A DNA stretch of 64,000 nt from Hymenobacter artigasi (GCF_012275535.1 NZ_JAAVTK010000001.1:310001-374000); one strand, 5' to 3'. Shown: positions 35,451 to 44,103, numbered from the stretch's first letter. Numbers and translations are program-made. Notes: generated by a model from the sequence alone, not told the origin.

Positions 35451-36617
35451 GTCTTTTTTAATGTTCTGAATCCGCTCAAGCGCCTCGCGCAGCAGCCCCA
35501 CCGGCTGGCACAGGCTGGCCCGGATGTAGCCGTTACCGTTGCTCCCGAAAATGCCGCCCGGCGTGAGGAACACCCGCGCTTCGGCCAGCACGGCGTCGCT
35601 CAGGGCATAGCCATCGGCGAAACCAGCCGGCACCGCCGCCCAGATGAACAGGCCCGTCTGGCCCGGCGCGGGCTGGCAGCCCAGGGCTTGCAGCAGCTCA
35701 ACTACCAGCTTGCGGCGGGCGCGGTAGGTGGCATTGAGTTCCCGAAACCAGTCATCGCCCAGCGCCAGGGCGGCCACCGCCGCCTGCTGCACCGGCAGAA
35801 ACATGCCCGAATCCATGTTGCTCTTGAAGCGGAGGACGTTGGCGATGACATCGGCGCGGCCGGCCAGCAGGCCCACGCGCCAGCCCGCCATATTGTGGCT
35901 CTTGCTGAGCGAATTCAGCTCGATGGCTACTTCGCGGGCACCGGGCACGGCCAGCAGGCTCACGGGCGGCGTTTCGTTCAGGATAAAGCCGTAGGGATTG
36001 TCGTGAACGAGCAGGATGTTGTGGACCGTGGCAAAGGCCACCAGGCGCGTCAGGAAGGGCATATTGGCAGCCGTGCCGGTGGGCATGTGCGGGTAGTTCA
36101 CCAGCATCAGCTTCACCCGCGAGAGGTCGGTGGCGGCCAGCGCATCGAGGTCGGGCAGCCAGCCGGTGGCCTCGGTCAGGTTGTACTCGCGCACCTCGGC
36201 CCCGCATATTTCGGCCACGGCCCGGTACGTGGGGTAGCCGGGGTTGGGGATGAGCACGGCATCGCCCGCTTCCAGAAACGTCATGCCGATGTGCATCAGG
36301 CCCTCTTTCGAGCCCAACAGCGGCAGGATTTCCGTGGCCGGGTCGAGCGCCACGCCATACTGCCGCTGGTAGAATTCGGCCATCGCCCCGCGCAGGGCCG
36401 GCGTGCCCTGGTAGCCTTGGTAGCCGTGCGCGGTGGGCTGCGCGGCCGCCTGCGCCAAGGCCGCAATCACGCTGGGATGCGGTGGCAAATCGGGACTGCC
36501 AATGCCCAGGCTGATGATGTTGGCCCCGGCCGCGTTCAGGGCAGCCAGCTCGCGGAGCTTGCGTGAGAAGTAGTATTCGCCGGTGTGGGCAAGGCGGCTG
36601 GCAATGGGGGTATTCAT
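35409..36617 (-). CDS. Pyridoxal-phosphate aminotransferase, class I/II (aromatic operon)
   Basis: A 402-residue fold-type I aminotransferase. SLGIGSPDLPPHPSV is near residue 36, the pyridine-stacking NPGYPTYRA near 125, HDNPYG at 205-210, and the PLP lysine Lys239 in SLSKSHNMAGWRVG. Between pheA and tyrA it most likely transaminates phenylpyruvate and hydroxyphenylpyruvate in the last step of Phe and Tyr synthesis; the family also includes LL-diaminopimelate aminotransferase. The C-terminus is odd: residues 390-402 (RHAERSEASLPRE) are translated from the family A repeat, so the original end was probably replaced when the repeat inserted. Confidence 0.9.
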   Translation of the reverse strand: MNTPIASRLAHTGEYYFSRKLRELAALNAAGANIISLGIGSPDLPPHPSVIAALAQAAAQPTAHGYQGYQGTPALRGAMAEFYQRQYGVALDPATEILPLLGSKEGLMHIGMTFLEAGDAVLIPNPGYPTYRAVAEICGAEVREYNLTEATGWLPDLDALAATDLSRVKLMLVNYPHMPTGTAANMPFLTRLVAFATVHNILLVHDNPYGFILNETPPVSLLAVPGAREVAIELNSLSKSHNMAGWRVGLLAGRADVIANVLRFKSNMDSGMFLPVQQAAVAALALGDDWFRELNATYRARRKLVVELLQALGCQPAPGQTGLFIWAAVPAGFADGYALSDAVLAEARVFLTPGGIFGSNGNGYIRASLCQPVGLLREALERIQNIKKDRHAERSEASLPRE

Positions 36618-36643
36618 GGGGCTCTGCTAAGTAGTTAGGCAAA

Positions 36644-36823
36644 CTCCCCTCCTTACCAAGGAGGGGATGTTTTCGCGCCAGCGAAAACGGGGGTGGTTGT
36701 GGGCGTTGAATGTCGTTTGCGGTTGTCGGACAGTAGCGCAGAATTCGTTCGGGTACCGTTCAACGCCCTAACCACCCCAGCCGGCGCTTCGCGCCGGCGT
36801 CCCCTCCTTGGTAAGGAGGGGAG
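36644..36823. repeat. Dispersed inverted repeat, family H, overlapping the pheA 3' end
   Basis: CTCCCCTCCTTACCAAGGAG and onwards is mirrored by the complement ending CCTTGGTAAGGAGGGGAG. Inner hairpins are TTTTCGC/GCGAAAA near 36672 and GCCGGCGC/GCGCCGGC near 36780. Bases 36768-36823 encode the last 18 residues of PheA. Confidence 0.88.
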
Positions 36824-37679
36824 TGTCCTCGCCCATTGCCTCGGCCATGCTGCCGCGCCGGTAGGCTCCCAGCACCCGCAGTTCCTCCGTCACGGGGGCT
36901 AAATCCTGCAGCAGGGCCTCCAGCTGGCTTGTTTCGTCAAACTCCACATCGGCATGGAAGCCATAGTGCCAGGGTTGCCCGGGCCGGGGGCACGACTGCA
37001 GCTTGCTCAGGTTCAGGCCCTGCGCGGCCACGCGGGCCAGCACGGCGGCCAGGCTGCCGGGCGCGTGCGGCGCGCAGAAATAGAGCGACGCCTTATCGGC
37101 CATCCGGTCGGGCTGCACTGCCGCCGCTCGCTCCAGCACCAGGAAGCGGGTGTAGTTGTGCGGGTCGTCGTGGATGGCGGGGGCCAGGATTTGCAGGCCG
37201 AACTGCTCGGCGGCCGGGGCGCCGGCCACCACGGCTACGCCGGGCGTGCGCTGCTCGGCCAGAAGCTGGGCGCTGTGGCCGGTATCGTCGGTTTCCACTA
37301 GTTTCCAGTGCGGGTATTGGTCCAGGAACTCGCCGCACTGGCGCAGGGCCATGGGGTGCGAGTGCACGGCCCGCACGTCGGCCAGCGTGATGCCGGGCAG
37401 CGCTAGCAGGTGCTGATGAATGGGCAGGTACACCTCGCCGGTCACGCGCACGGCGTGGCGCTCCAGCAGCAGGTAGTTGGGCAGAATGCTGCCGGCCAGC
37501 GAGTTTTCCATGGCCATCAGGCCGGCATCGGCGGTACCGCTGACGACGTGCGCCACCACCGCGCCGAAGGTGGCGCACGGCAGTAGCGCCGGCTGCACGC
37601 CGAAATACTGCCGGGCCGCCACTTCGTGAAAGCTTCCCTGAAAACCCTGAATAGATATGTTTTTTGGTGCTCGGTGCAT
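36768..37679 (-). CDS. pheA: Prephenate dehydratase with ACT domain
   Basis: A 303-residue enzyme converting prephenate to phenylpyruvate. Conserved parts are IQGFQGSFHEVAA near the start, GLMAMENSLAGSI, the HSHPMALRQC region, and NYTRFLVL in the position of the catalytic Thr-Arg-Phe. The C-terminal ACT domain (ASLYFCAPHAPGSLAAVLAR, LSKLQSCPRPGQPWHYGFH) should bind Phe for feedback inhibition. The ATG at 37679 is used; the frame extends 16 codons further without homology. It is the first gene of the aromatic operon, 77 bases after an attenuator terminator. Its last 18 residues (TPLLTKEG onwards) come from the inserted repeat. Confidence 0.93.
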   Translation of the reverse strand: MHRAPKNISIQGFQGSFHEVAARQYFGVQPALLPCATFGAVVAHVVSGTADAGLMAMENSLAGSILPNYLLLERHAVRVTGEVYLPIHQHLLALPGITLADVRAVHSHPMALRQCGEFLDQYPHWKLVETDDTGHSAQLLAEQRTPGVAVVAGAPAAEQFGLQILAPAIHDDPHNYTRFLVLERAAAVQPDRMADKASLYFCAPHAPGSLAAVLARVAAQGLNLSKLQSCPRPGQPWHYGFHADVEFDETSQLEALLQDLAPVTEELRVLGAYRRGSMAEAMGEDTPLLTKEGTPARSAGWGG

Positions 37680-37755
37680 GGTGCTTGGTGCTTGGCTGGT
37701 TTCTGCGTTTGCGGCGATTATTCTCACTTACCTGTTCTCTTATACCCGCCTAAAC

Positions 37756-37837
37756 CCAACAAAAAAGGGCCTTCGCTGTGCGATGGCCCTTTTTTGTTGG
37801 CAGGCAGTGTGGTGGTTAACACTGGCAACAAAGGGCC
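37756..37837 (-). promoter_or_regulatory. Transcription attenuator of the aromatic operon (terminator plus competing antiterminator)
   Basis: On the minus strand, the terminator is CCAACAAAAAAGGGCC (37800-37785), a 13-base loop and the exact complement GGCCCTTTTTTGTTGG (37771-37756): 16 bp with an A6/U6 run. The leader ORF contains GGCCCTTTGTTG (37837-37826), which copies the terminator 3' arm minus three T residues, so it can pair with the terminator 5' arm. A ribosome stalled on the Phe/Tyr codons (37878-37849) would leave this antiterminator free; one reaching the stop at 37816 would cover it and let the terminator form. Further upstream lie a large stem with AGAACGAGC/GCTCGTTCT arms (about 37936-37989) and a possible -7 box TAAATTTG (38089-38096). 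Confidence 0.85.
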
Positions 37838-37899
37838 GGCTTCTTCAGATAGAAGTAGTAATAGCAATAGGTAAAGAAGACGTGGTGCAGGGTGGTCAT
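37816..37899 (-). CDS. Phe/Tyr-rich leader peptide of the aromatic operon
   Basis: A 27-residue ORF, ATG at 37899 and TAA at 37818-37816. Residues 8-17 read FFTYCYYYFY: three Phe and five Tyr among ten, both end products of the downstream genes. An in-frame ATG at 37914 would give 32 residues and has GGGAGG about ten bases before it, so translation may start there. It is too short for normal gene finding. Its role would be to sense charged tRNA-Phe and tRNA-Tyr by ribosome stalling. The last codons (Pro-Ala-Leu-Cys) carry the antiterminator. Confidence 0.85.
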   Translation of the reverse strand: MTTLHHVFFTYCYYYFYLKKPALCCQC

Positions 37900-38125
37900 C
37901 GGAAAACCGGGCATTAAAAAAGCGCCTCCCGAAGAACGAGCGGCGCTGGAGAAGTTTGTGGGAGTTAGCTACAAACGGCGGCTCGTTCTACGCGGTGGCG
38001 TAGAAAGTATAATAGCCAAAAAAGTAGCGCGTCTGGAACATGGTTGGGTGCGTTTGCAGCTGCAAGGTAAGGCCGGATTTGGGAAAAGCAAATTTACTGC
38101 GGGGCTCGGAGCAGAATAACTGGAA

Positions 38126-38225
38126 CGTCATGCCGAGCGCAGCGAAGCATCTTGCCCGCAGTCACTAATCCCTTCGATTGGATTGCATTGTGCGGTAAAG
38201 ATGCTTCGCTGCGCTCGGCATGACG
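38126..38225. repeat. Family A inverted repeat
   Basis: CGTCATGCCGAGCGCAGCGA and onwards, and the complement ending CGCTGCGCTCGGCATGACG, surround a 40-base spacer. It sits between the divergent pheA leader region and the OYE gene. Confidence 0.9.
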
Positions 38226-38316
38226 GCCTTTTTCCAGCGCCCACCCACGCCCCTCCATAACCCAAACGCCCAAAATCCGGTTTACCCAGCTTCGCATCTC
38301 CCCTAGTATTTATTCC

Positions 38317-39408
38317 ATGGTTAAGCTATTTGAACCCCTCGCCCTGCGCGGCGTCGTCCTAAAAAACCGCATCGTGGTATCGCCCATGTGCCAATACAGC
38401 GCCGAAGACGGATTTGCCAACGACTGGCACCTCGTGCACCTGGGCAGCCGCGCCGTGGGCGGAGCCAGCCTCATTATTCAGGAAGCCACCGCCGTATCGC
38501 CCGAGGGCCGCATCAGCCCCGAAGACCTTGGCATCTGGAAAGATGAGCACGTGCCCATGCTCCAGCGCATCAACGCCTTCATCGCGGCACAAGGCAGCGT
38601 GCCCGGCGTGCAGCTGGCCCACGCCGGCCGCAAGGCCAGCACCTACCGGCCGTGGTCGGGCGAGGGCATGGTGCCCGAAAGCGACGGCGGCTGGCCGGTA
38701 GTAGGCCCCAGCGACACCGCGTTCAACGACAATTACCCGGTGCCCACGGCCCTCGACGCGGCCGGTATTCAGAAGGTGATTGCCGATTTCCGCGCCGCTG
38801 CCCAACGGGCCCTCACGGCGGGTTTCAAATTAATTGAGCTGCACGCGGCCCATGGCTACCTGCTGCACGAGTTTCTGTCGCCGCTGAGCAATCAGCGCAC
38901 CGATGCCTACGGCGGCAGCTTCGAAAACCGCGTGCGCCTGCTGTTGGAAGTAGTGGCCGCCACCCGCGAGGTATGGCCCGAAGACCTGCCCCTAATCGTG
39001 CGCCTCTCTGTGACGGACTGGACCGAAGGCGGCTGGAACGCCGACGAATCGGTGCAGCTGTCGGCCCTACTCAAAACGCGCGGCGTGGACCTGATTGACT
39101 GCTCCACGGGCGGCAACGTGCCCAAAGCCCCCATTCCCGTGGGCCCCGGCTACCAGGTGCAGTTTGCCGAGCGCATCAAGGAAGAAACCGGAATGCTGAC
39201 CGGCGCGGTAGGCCTCATCACCACACCGGCCGAGGCCGAAACCATTGTGGCCAGCGGCCAGGCCGACCTTGTGCTGCTGGCGCGGGAGTTCCTGCGCGAG
39301 CCCTATTTCCCGCTCTTCGCGGCCCAGGATTTGGGCGTGGAGGTGGCGTGGCCAGCGCAGTACGAGCGCGCCAAGCCGCGGATGGTTTCGGCAGCCGGGC
39401 AGAGGTAG
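38317..39408 (+). CDS. NADH:flavin oxidoreductase, Old Yellow Enzyme family (YqjM-like)
   Basis: A 363-residue FMN-dependent TIM barrel. The YqjM-class start LKNRIVVSPMCQYSAEDG carries Cys25 and Tyr27, which modulate the flavin. VQLAHAGRKAS and the ELHAAHGYLLHEFLSPLSNQ stretch supply the substrate-binding His pair and FMN contacts. RTDAYGGSFENR and TGAVGLITTPAEAE follow as in the thermophilic-like OYE subgroup. It reduces activated C=C bonds with NAD(P)H, possibly for detoxification; the natural substrate is unknown. It appears to be a single-gene unit. Confidence 0.93.
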   Translation: MVKLFEPLALRGVVLKNRIVVSPMCQYSAEDGFANDWHLVHLGSRAVGGASLIIQEATAVSPEGRISPEDLGIWKDEHVPMLQRINAFIAAQGSVPGVQLAHAGRKASTYRPWSGEGMVPESDGGWPVVGPSDTAFNDNYPVPTALDAAGIQKVIADFRAAAQRALTAGFKLIELHAAHGYLLHEFLSPLSNQRTDAYGGSFENRVRLLLEVVAATREVWPEDLPLIVRLSVTDWTEGGWNADESVQLSALLKTRGVDLIDCSTGGNVPKAPIPVGPGYQVQFAERIKEETGMLTGAVGLITTPAEAETIVASGQADLVLLAREFLREPYFPLFAAQDLGVEVAWPAQYERAKPRMVSAAGQR

Positions 39409-39434
39409 CAGGGTGCGGGGCTCTCCCCCGCACC

Positions 39435-39974
39435 CTACATTTTTACCCATTTCGCCGTTACCAGCAGCTGCCCCAGGTGGCGCGTGGTGTGCTCGGCGGC
39501 GTGCACCAGCAGGCCTATGACGGTGGACGGCAGCTGCGCCCGGCCCACGCCGCGCACCTGCGGCAGCGTCGCCTCATCGGTGGTGCGCAGCTGCGCCAGG
39601 GCGCTATCAACCTGCGCTCCGAAACGCTGCACCAGTTGCTGCACCGTCTCGGCTTCAATAGCCAACGGCGGATTCTCGGCGGCCAAAGCGGCCAGCTGGC
39701 TTTCCGAAAGTGCTTCGGCGCGGGCGTAGGTGAAGGTGCGGTCGAGCACGCCGGCCAGGTGCTGGAGGTGAAAACCCACGGAGGCTACGCCGCCGGGCCG
39801 CTCGTTGAGCAGCGCGGGTGGGAAGGCGCGCATTGCCGCCGTCAGCTCTTCGCGGGCTTGCAGCAGGGCGTGGGCCACGGGCTGAAGCAGCGGCGGCACA
39901 GCGGGTAGCGGGCCGCGCAGCCAGGCTTCGCGGGTTTCGGGCAGTGGGGCAGTGGGGAACGTTGGGCTACTCAT
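39435..39974 (-). CDS. DinB family protein
   Basis: A 179-residue four-helix-bundle protein. Possible metal ligands are in GFHLQHLAGVLDRT (residues 66-79) and HAAEHTTRHLGQLL (near 158-171), the usual His triad of the DinB_2 family. Such proteins include putative thiol-dependent metalloenzymes and damage-inducible proteins, but specific activities are mostly unknown. It converges on the OYE gene and is divergent from lysA with a 48-base gap. Confidence 0.85.
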   Translation of the reverse strand: MSSPTFPTAPLPETREAWLRGPLPAVPPLLQPVAHALLQAREELTAAMRAFPPALLNERPGGVASVGFHLQHLAGVLDRTFTYARAEALSESQLAALAAENPPLAIEAETVQQLVQRFGAQVDSALAQLRTTDEATLPQVRGVGRAQLPSTVIGLLVHAAEHTTRHLGQLLVTAKWVKM

Positions 39975-40009
39975 TGGTTGTACCGTATTCGGAGCGGCTG
40001 CTTAGGCCG

Positions 40010-40017
40010 TACTTTTG
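40010..40017 (+). promoter_or_regulatory. Possible -7 element of lysA
   Basis: TACTTTTG fits TAnnTTTG and ends five bases before the lysA ATG, which would give a nearly leaderless transcript. No TTG is found at the usual distance of about 20 bases (the nearest is 29 bases away), so the call is weak. Confidence 0.35.
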
Positions 40018-40022
40018 TGATT

Positions 40023-41261
40023 ATGTCAGGTATTAACGATGCGCTGCGCGCTGCGGCCGACCAGTTCGGCACCCCTCTTTACGTCTACAATGCGGCCACC
40101 ATCACGGGGCAGTATAAAAAACTGGTGAAAGCCTTCTCGGGTCATAAAACCCGGTTTTTCTACGCTTGCAAGGCGCTGAGCAACGTGGCCATTCTGCGGC
40201 ACATCCACAGCCTGGGCTCGGGGCTCGACTGTGTGAGCATCAACGAGGTACGCCTGGGCCTGCATGTGGGCTTCGCACCGGAGAATATTCTGTTTACGCC
40301 CAACAGCGTGACATTTGAGGAACTGGTGGAAGCTAAGGACCTGGGCGTGAATCTGAACATCGACAATATCTCTCTGCTGGAGCGGTTCGGAGCCACGTTT
40401 GGCGGCTCGTACCCGGTGTGCGTGCGCCTGAACCCGCACATTGAGGCGGGCGGCAACTACAAGATTCAAACCGGCCACATCGACTCCAAGTTTGGCATCA
40501 GCATTCACCAGCTGCGCCACCTGGAGCGCGTGGTGAAGGGCACCGGCCTGCACGTACGCGGCCTGCACATGCACACGGGCTCCGAAATTAAGGACGTGGG
40601 CGTGTTCCTACGCTCGCTCGAAATCCTGTTCGATGCCGCCGGCCGCTTCCCCGACCTGGATTTTCTGGACCTCGGCTCGGGCTTCAAAGTGCCCTACAAG
40701 CCCGGCGACCCCGAAACCGATGTGAGCTCGCTGGGCGTGCAGGTGGCCGATGCGTTTAAAACCTTCGAGAAAGAATACGGCCGCCCGCTGGAGTGCTGGT
40801 TCGAGCCCGGCAAGTACCTGGTGAGCGAATCGGGCTACCTGCTGGTGAGCGTGGCCGTGGTGAAGCAAACCACCGCCACGGTATTCGCGGGCGTGAATTC
40901 GGGCTTCAACCACCTCATCCGGCCCATGTTCTACGACAGCTACCACCACATCAGCAACCTCACCAATCCCAAGGGTTCGGAACGGCTGTACACGGTGGTG
41001 GGCAACATCTGCGAAACCGACACCTTCGCCTGGGACCGACTGCTGCCCGAAATCCGGGAAAACGACCTGCTGGCCTTCCACAACGCCGGGGCCTACGGCT
41101 TCGAGATGAGCAGCAGCTTCAACTCGCGCACCCGCCCTGCCGAAGTACTGCTGGACGCCAGCGGCGAGCTCCGCCTGATTCGCAAGCGCCAGACGTTTGA
41201 GGACCTGCTGGCCGGGCAGATTGATGTAGTGGCTGAGGCACCAGCCGAGGCAGCGGGCTAA
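40023..41261 (+). CDS. lysA: Diaminopimelate decarboxylase
   Basis: A 412-residue PLP enzyme that makes lysine from meso-diaminopimelate. The PLP Lys50 is in YACKALSN. Further marks are LGSGLDCVSINEVRLG, GHIDSKFGI, the phosphate-binding LHMHTGSEI and DLGSGFKVPY, and the C-terminal GNICETDTFAWDRLLPE with the active-site Cys followed by FHNAGAYGFEMSSSFNSR. The ATG at 40023 is chosen because the frame upstream is not conserved. A broken copy of its 3' end lies 5.5 kb downstream at 46699-46845, marking the right edge of an inserted segment. Confidence 0.95.
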   Translation: MSGINDALRAAADQFGTPLYVYNAATITGQYKKLVKAFSGHKTRFFYACKALSNVAILRHIHSLGSGLDCVSINEVRLGLHVGFAPENILFTPNSVTFEELVEAKDLGVNLNIDNISLLERFGATFGGSYPVCVRLNPHIEAGGNYKIQTGHIDSKFGISIHQLRHLERVVKGTGLHVRGLHMHTGSEIKDVGVFLRSLEILFDAAGRFPDLDFLDLGSGFKVPYKPGDPETDVSSLGVQVADAFKTFEKEYGRPLECWFEPGKYLVSESGYLLVSVAVVKQTTATVFAGVNSGFNHLIRPMFYDSYHHISNLTNPKGSERLYTVVGNICETDTFAWDRLLPEIRENDLLAFHNAGAYGFEMSSSFNSRTRPAEVLLDASGELRLIRKRQTFEDLLAGQIDVVAEAPAEAAG

Positions 41262-41274
41262 AGCTCTCGCACAA

Positions 41275-41322
41275 GCAAGAAGGCCGTCATACTGAGATTA
41301 TTCAGCATGACGGCCTTCTTGC
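41275..41322. terminator. Bidirectional intrinsic terminator after lysA
   Basis: GCAAGAAGGCCGTCATACTGA pairs with TCAGCATGACGGCCTTCTTGC around a short loop, with one mismatch. The inner GTCAT..CTGA part equals the core of family A repeats. A related hairpin follows the lysA fragment at 46867. Confidence 0.88.
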
Positions 41323-41364
41323 TATATGGCTACTTGTACTGTGCGGGACCCGTGACTACTTAAA

Positions 41365-44103
41365 TCATCGCAGCACCTCCACCCAGCCTTTGTAGCTGGC
41401 GGCCGTATCGGGGCGGCGGAGCAGATAGAAATACACGCCGGCGGCTGCCTGGTCGCCCCAGTTGTTTTGGTAGGCGGTGGTGGTGTATACTTTGCGGCCC
41501 CAACGGTCAAATACCTCAAGGGTCCAGTTGCCGCCGGTCAGACCCTGAATTTTGAACTGGTCATTCTGGCCGTCGTTGTTGGCCGTCACCACATTGGGAA
41601 TGTTCAGGCACGCCTTGTAGTCAATACGGCGGCTGGCGGTGCGCACGTCGCAACCACCGGTTAGTTGCAGCGAATAGCTTCCGGCCTGCGTGACGCGCAA
41701 AGTGCTGCCGGTAGAACCATCGGACCACCGGTAGGCCACCCCGGGCTGCCTGGCCGGTGCTCGCAGCACCAAGGCTTCGCCCTCACACAAGGTAGTATCG
41801 GCACCCAGACTGAAGGTGGGCACCACCAACCCGGCCCGCACGCGCAGCTGCAAGGTGCTCACACATCCTGCGCCATATCCCACGGCCACAAAATAGGTGC
41901 CGGCCTGCGCTACGGAAATACCTGGCGTAGTGGCGCCGGTGCTCCAGCTATAGGTGGCATTGGCTACACCGGGCAGGGCTGCCGTCAATTGCACCGGCCG
42001 GCCGGCGCACACCACCGTATCGCCGCTGATGGTAGCTACCGGGCGGGTCACAGCCTGCGATGCCGTGAGGGTACAACCACCGGGGAAAGTGGCCGTAGCG
42101 GTGTAAGTACCCGGCTGGCTTACCGTCAGCGCCGTCGTAGTGGCGCCGGTACTCCACCGGATGGTGGCTCCCGGCGCGGCTGTAGCCGTCAGTACCGTAG
42201 AGGCGCCAGCGCCGGAACACAGCACCGGGTTTCCAGTGATAAGCACTGTGGGGGCCCGCACCGTGATACGGGCCGTTGCGGCGCAGCCCGTGCCAAACAA
42301 GGCCGTTACGGTATAGGTACCCGGCTGCGTCACCGAAATTCCAGCAGTAGTGGCTCCGGTACTCCAGGCGTACGAGCGGGCCCCGGGGCTAACCGCCAGT
42401 AGCGGCAGCGCCTGACCGCCACAAAGCACCGTATCGCCGGTAATGCGCGCGGTGGGCGTAATGGCCGTCACCACATGCTGGGCGGTGCTGATGGTTCCTT
42501 CGTTGAAGGTAACCGACACGCCATATGTGCCCGGCTGCGAAACCGTGATGCTGGCCGTGGTGGCACCCGTGCTCCAGCGGTAGGCCACAATGGGCACCGG
42601 CCCGCGGGCAGTGAGCTGTGTTTGTCCGCCGTTGCACAGCACCGAATCGCCCACGATGCGTACCTGCGGTGGCGGGGGCTGGTTAATTAATACGCTGACC
42701 GTATAGCCCGAAAAGTTAGACGCTAATAAGTCTAAGTCGCCGTCACCATCCAAATCAGCGGCGGCCACTCGGTAAGGTTCGCTACCAACCGGTATATTAG
42801 AATTTCCACTAAAAATCCCTGTCCCATCATTAACCCTGATACTGACGGTGTTCGACACAATATTTGTGGTTAATAGGTCTAGGTCACCATCGCTGTCCAC
42901 ATCGGCCGCGATAACACTGCCCGGAAAGCTGCCAACCGCCACATTGTATGTCCCGGTAAAAATGCCAGCACCGTTATTTAGGCGCACACTAACATTATTG
43001 CTGCTTGCATTGGCAGCCAACAAGTCTAAATCGCCGTCGCCATCAATGTCAGCAACTGTTACCCCTCGCGGCGAGGCCCCCACAATAACATCGGTGCTAC
43101 CACCAAAGATGCCATTACCATTGTTGAGCCTGACACTTACCGTATTAGAGCCATAATTACCCGCTAGCAAGTCAATATCGCCATCATTATCAATGTCCCC
43201 TACAGTTAAACTGAATGGGAAACTGGTTACAGCCACATCAGGGGCATTGCTGAATGTTGCATTACCGTTATTGGTGCGAATGCTGATGTTGCTGCTGGAT
43301 TCATTTGAAACCAGCAGGTCTTGGTCACCATCACCGTCAATATCAGTTGCAATTATACTTTGTGGCCGGCCACCAACCCCAAAATCGCCTCCCCCTGAAA
43401 ATCCTCCGGCCCCATTATTTAGTCGTACCGTCATCGTATTGGCACTATAGTTCGAAGTGGCAAAGTCTAGGTCACCGTCGCCATCCAAATCAGCCATTAC
43501 CAGGCCACGCGGCTGGCTGCCTACCGGAACATCAACATTACCAGAGAAAACAGCATTACCATTGTTTAGCCGAATACTAACTGAATTGCCGTAAAAATTA
43601 GGCGTGAGCAAGTCTAAATCTCCATCGCCATCCACATCGGCAGTCACAACGATGTAAGGGTGGTCTCCAACCGAGACACTGTTCCGATTTATGAAAATGC
43701 CGCTCCCACCCGTTGTGGCCGCCGTAAACTGATAGACACGTGGTCGCGCCAAGACACCACTACTACTTTGCGCACCTTGGGTGACAGTAGTCTGCACGGT
43801 TTCGCCAGGCTGGAAACTGTAGGTTGGGGTAAAAGTGAGTTGATTGCCAGTTAGCACAGTAGTGCCACTATTGCCACTGCGCGACCCGCCGCGCTGGTTG
43901 CTAAAAACCCGAAGAGACGACCCAGAACCCGCTGTCAAAGGCTGGCTGAAACCAACTGTGACATTACTGATTCGGGCTACATTTCGCTGGTTGGCAGTTG
44001 GCGTTGTGCTGGTAATTACAGGCTGTGCCGTTGCTGAGGTTGCCAGCAAACACAGAAAAATCCCAATCAACGGTAGATAGCTGGAGAGAAAAGGTCTTTT
44101 CAT
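41365..44103 (-). CDS. Secreted FG-GAP/VCBS repeat protein with gliding-motility (T9SS type B) C-terminus
   Basis: A 912-residue surface protein. A signal peptide (to about residue 26) is followed by a Big-type domain, then at least seven FG-GAP/VCBS repeats with DLDGDGDLDLL calcium loops (about residues 140-465). Four or five Ig-like repeats each carry a form of YAWSTGATTAGISVTQPGTY and a Gly-Cys end. The last 80 residues (NIPNVVTANNDGQNDQFKI, VFDRWGRKVY, NNWGDQAAAGVYFYLL) form the gliding-motility-associated type B sorting domain. It is probably an adhesin. The part coding the signal peptide and FG-GAP repeats (42700-44103) is clearly lower in GC than the Ig-like part. Confidence 0.9.
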   Translation of the reverse strand: MKRPFLSSYLPLIGIFLCLLATSATAQPVITSTTPTANQRNVARISNVTVGFSQPLTAGSGSSLRVFSNQRGGSRSGNSGTTVLTGNQLTFTPTYSFQPGETVQTTVTQGAQSSSGVLARPRVYQFTAATTGGSGIFINRNSVSVGDHPYIVVTADVDGDGDLDLLTPNFYGNSVSIRLNNGNAVFSGNVDVPVGSQPRGLVMADLDGDGDLDFATSNYSANTMTVRLNNGAGGFSGGGDFGVGGRPQSIIATDIDGDGDQDLLVSNESSSNISIRTNNGNATFSNAPDVAVTSFPFSLTVGDIDNDGDIDLLAGNYGSNTVSVRLNNGNGIFGGSTDVIVGASPRGVTVADIDGDGDLDLLAANASSNNVSVRLNNGAGIFTGTYNVAVGSFPGSVIAADVDSDGDLDLLTTNIVSNTVSIRVNDGTGIFSGNSNIPVGSEPYRVAAADLDGDGDLDLLASNFSGYTVSVLINQPPPPQVRIVGDSVLCNGGQTQLTARGPVPIVAYRWSTGATTASITVSQPGTYGVSVTFNEGTISTAQHVVTAITPTARITGDTVLCGGQALPLLAVSPGARSYAWSTGATTAGISVTQPGTYTVTALFGTGCAATARITVRAPTVLITGNPVLCSGAGASTVLTATAAPGATIRWSTGATTTALTVSQPGTYTATATFPGGCTLTASQAVTRPVATISGDTVVCAGRPVQLTAALPGVANATYSWSTGATTPGISVAQAGTYFVAVGYGAGCVSTLQLRVRAGLVVPTFSLGADTTLCEGEALVLRAPARQPGVAYRWSDGSTGSTLRVTQAGSYSLQLTGGCDVRTASRRIDYKACLNIPNVVTANNDGQNDQFKIQGLTGGNWTLEVFDRWGRKVYTTTAYQNNWGDQAAAGVYFYLLRRPDTAASYKGWVEVLR

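Noticed and set aside
37892..38119. 75-codon ORF on the plus strand over the pheA leader region
   Set aside because: Its codon use lacks the GC-rich third positions of real genes here, it has no recognisable domain, and it is antisense to the leader peptide and overlaps a hairpin region. The leader interpretation explains the sequence better.
38094..38297. Small minus-strand ORF containing HAERSEAS
   Set aside because: It is a translation of the family A inverted repeat, not a protein.
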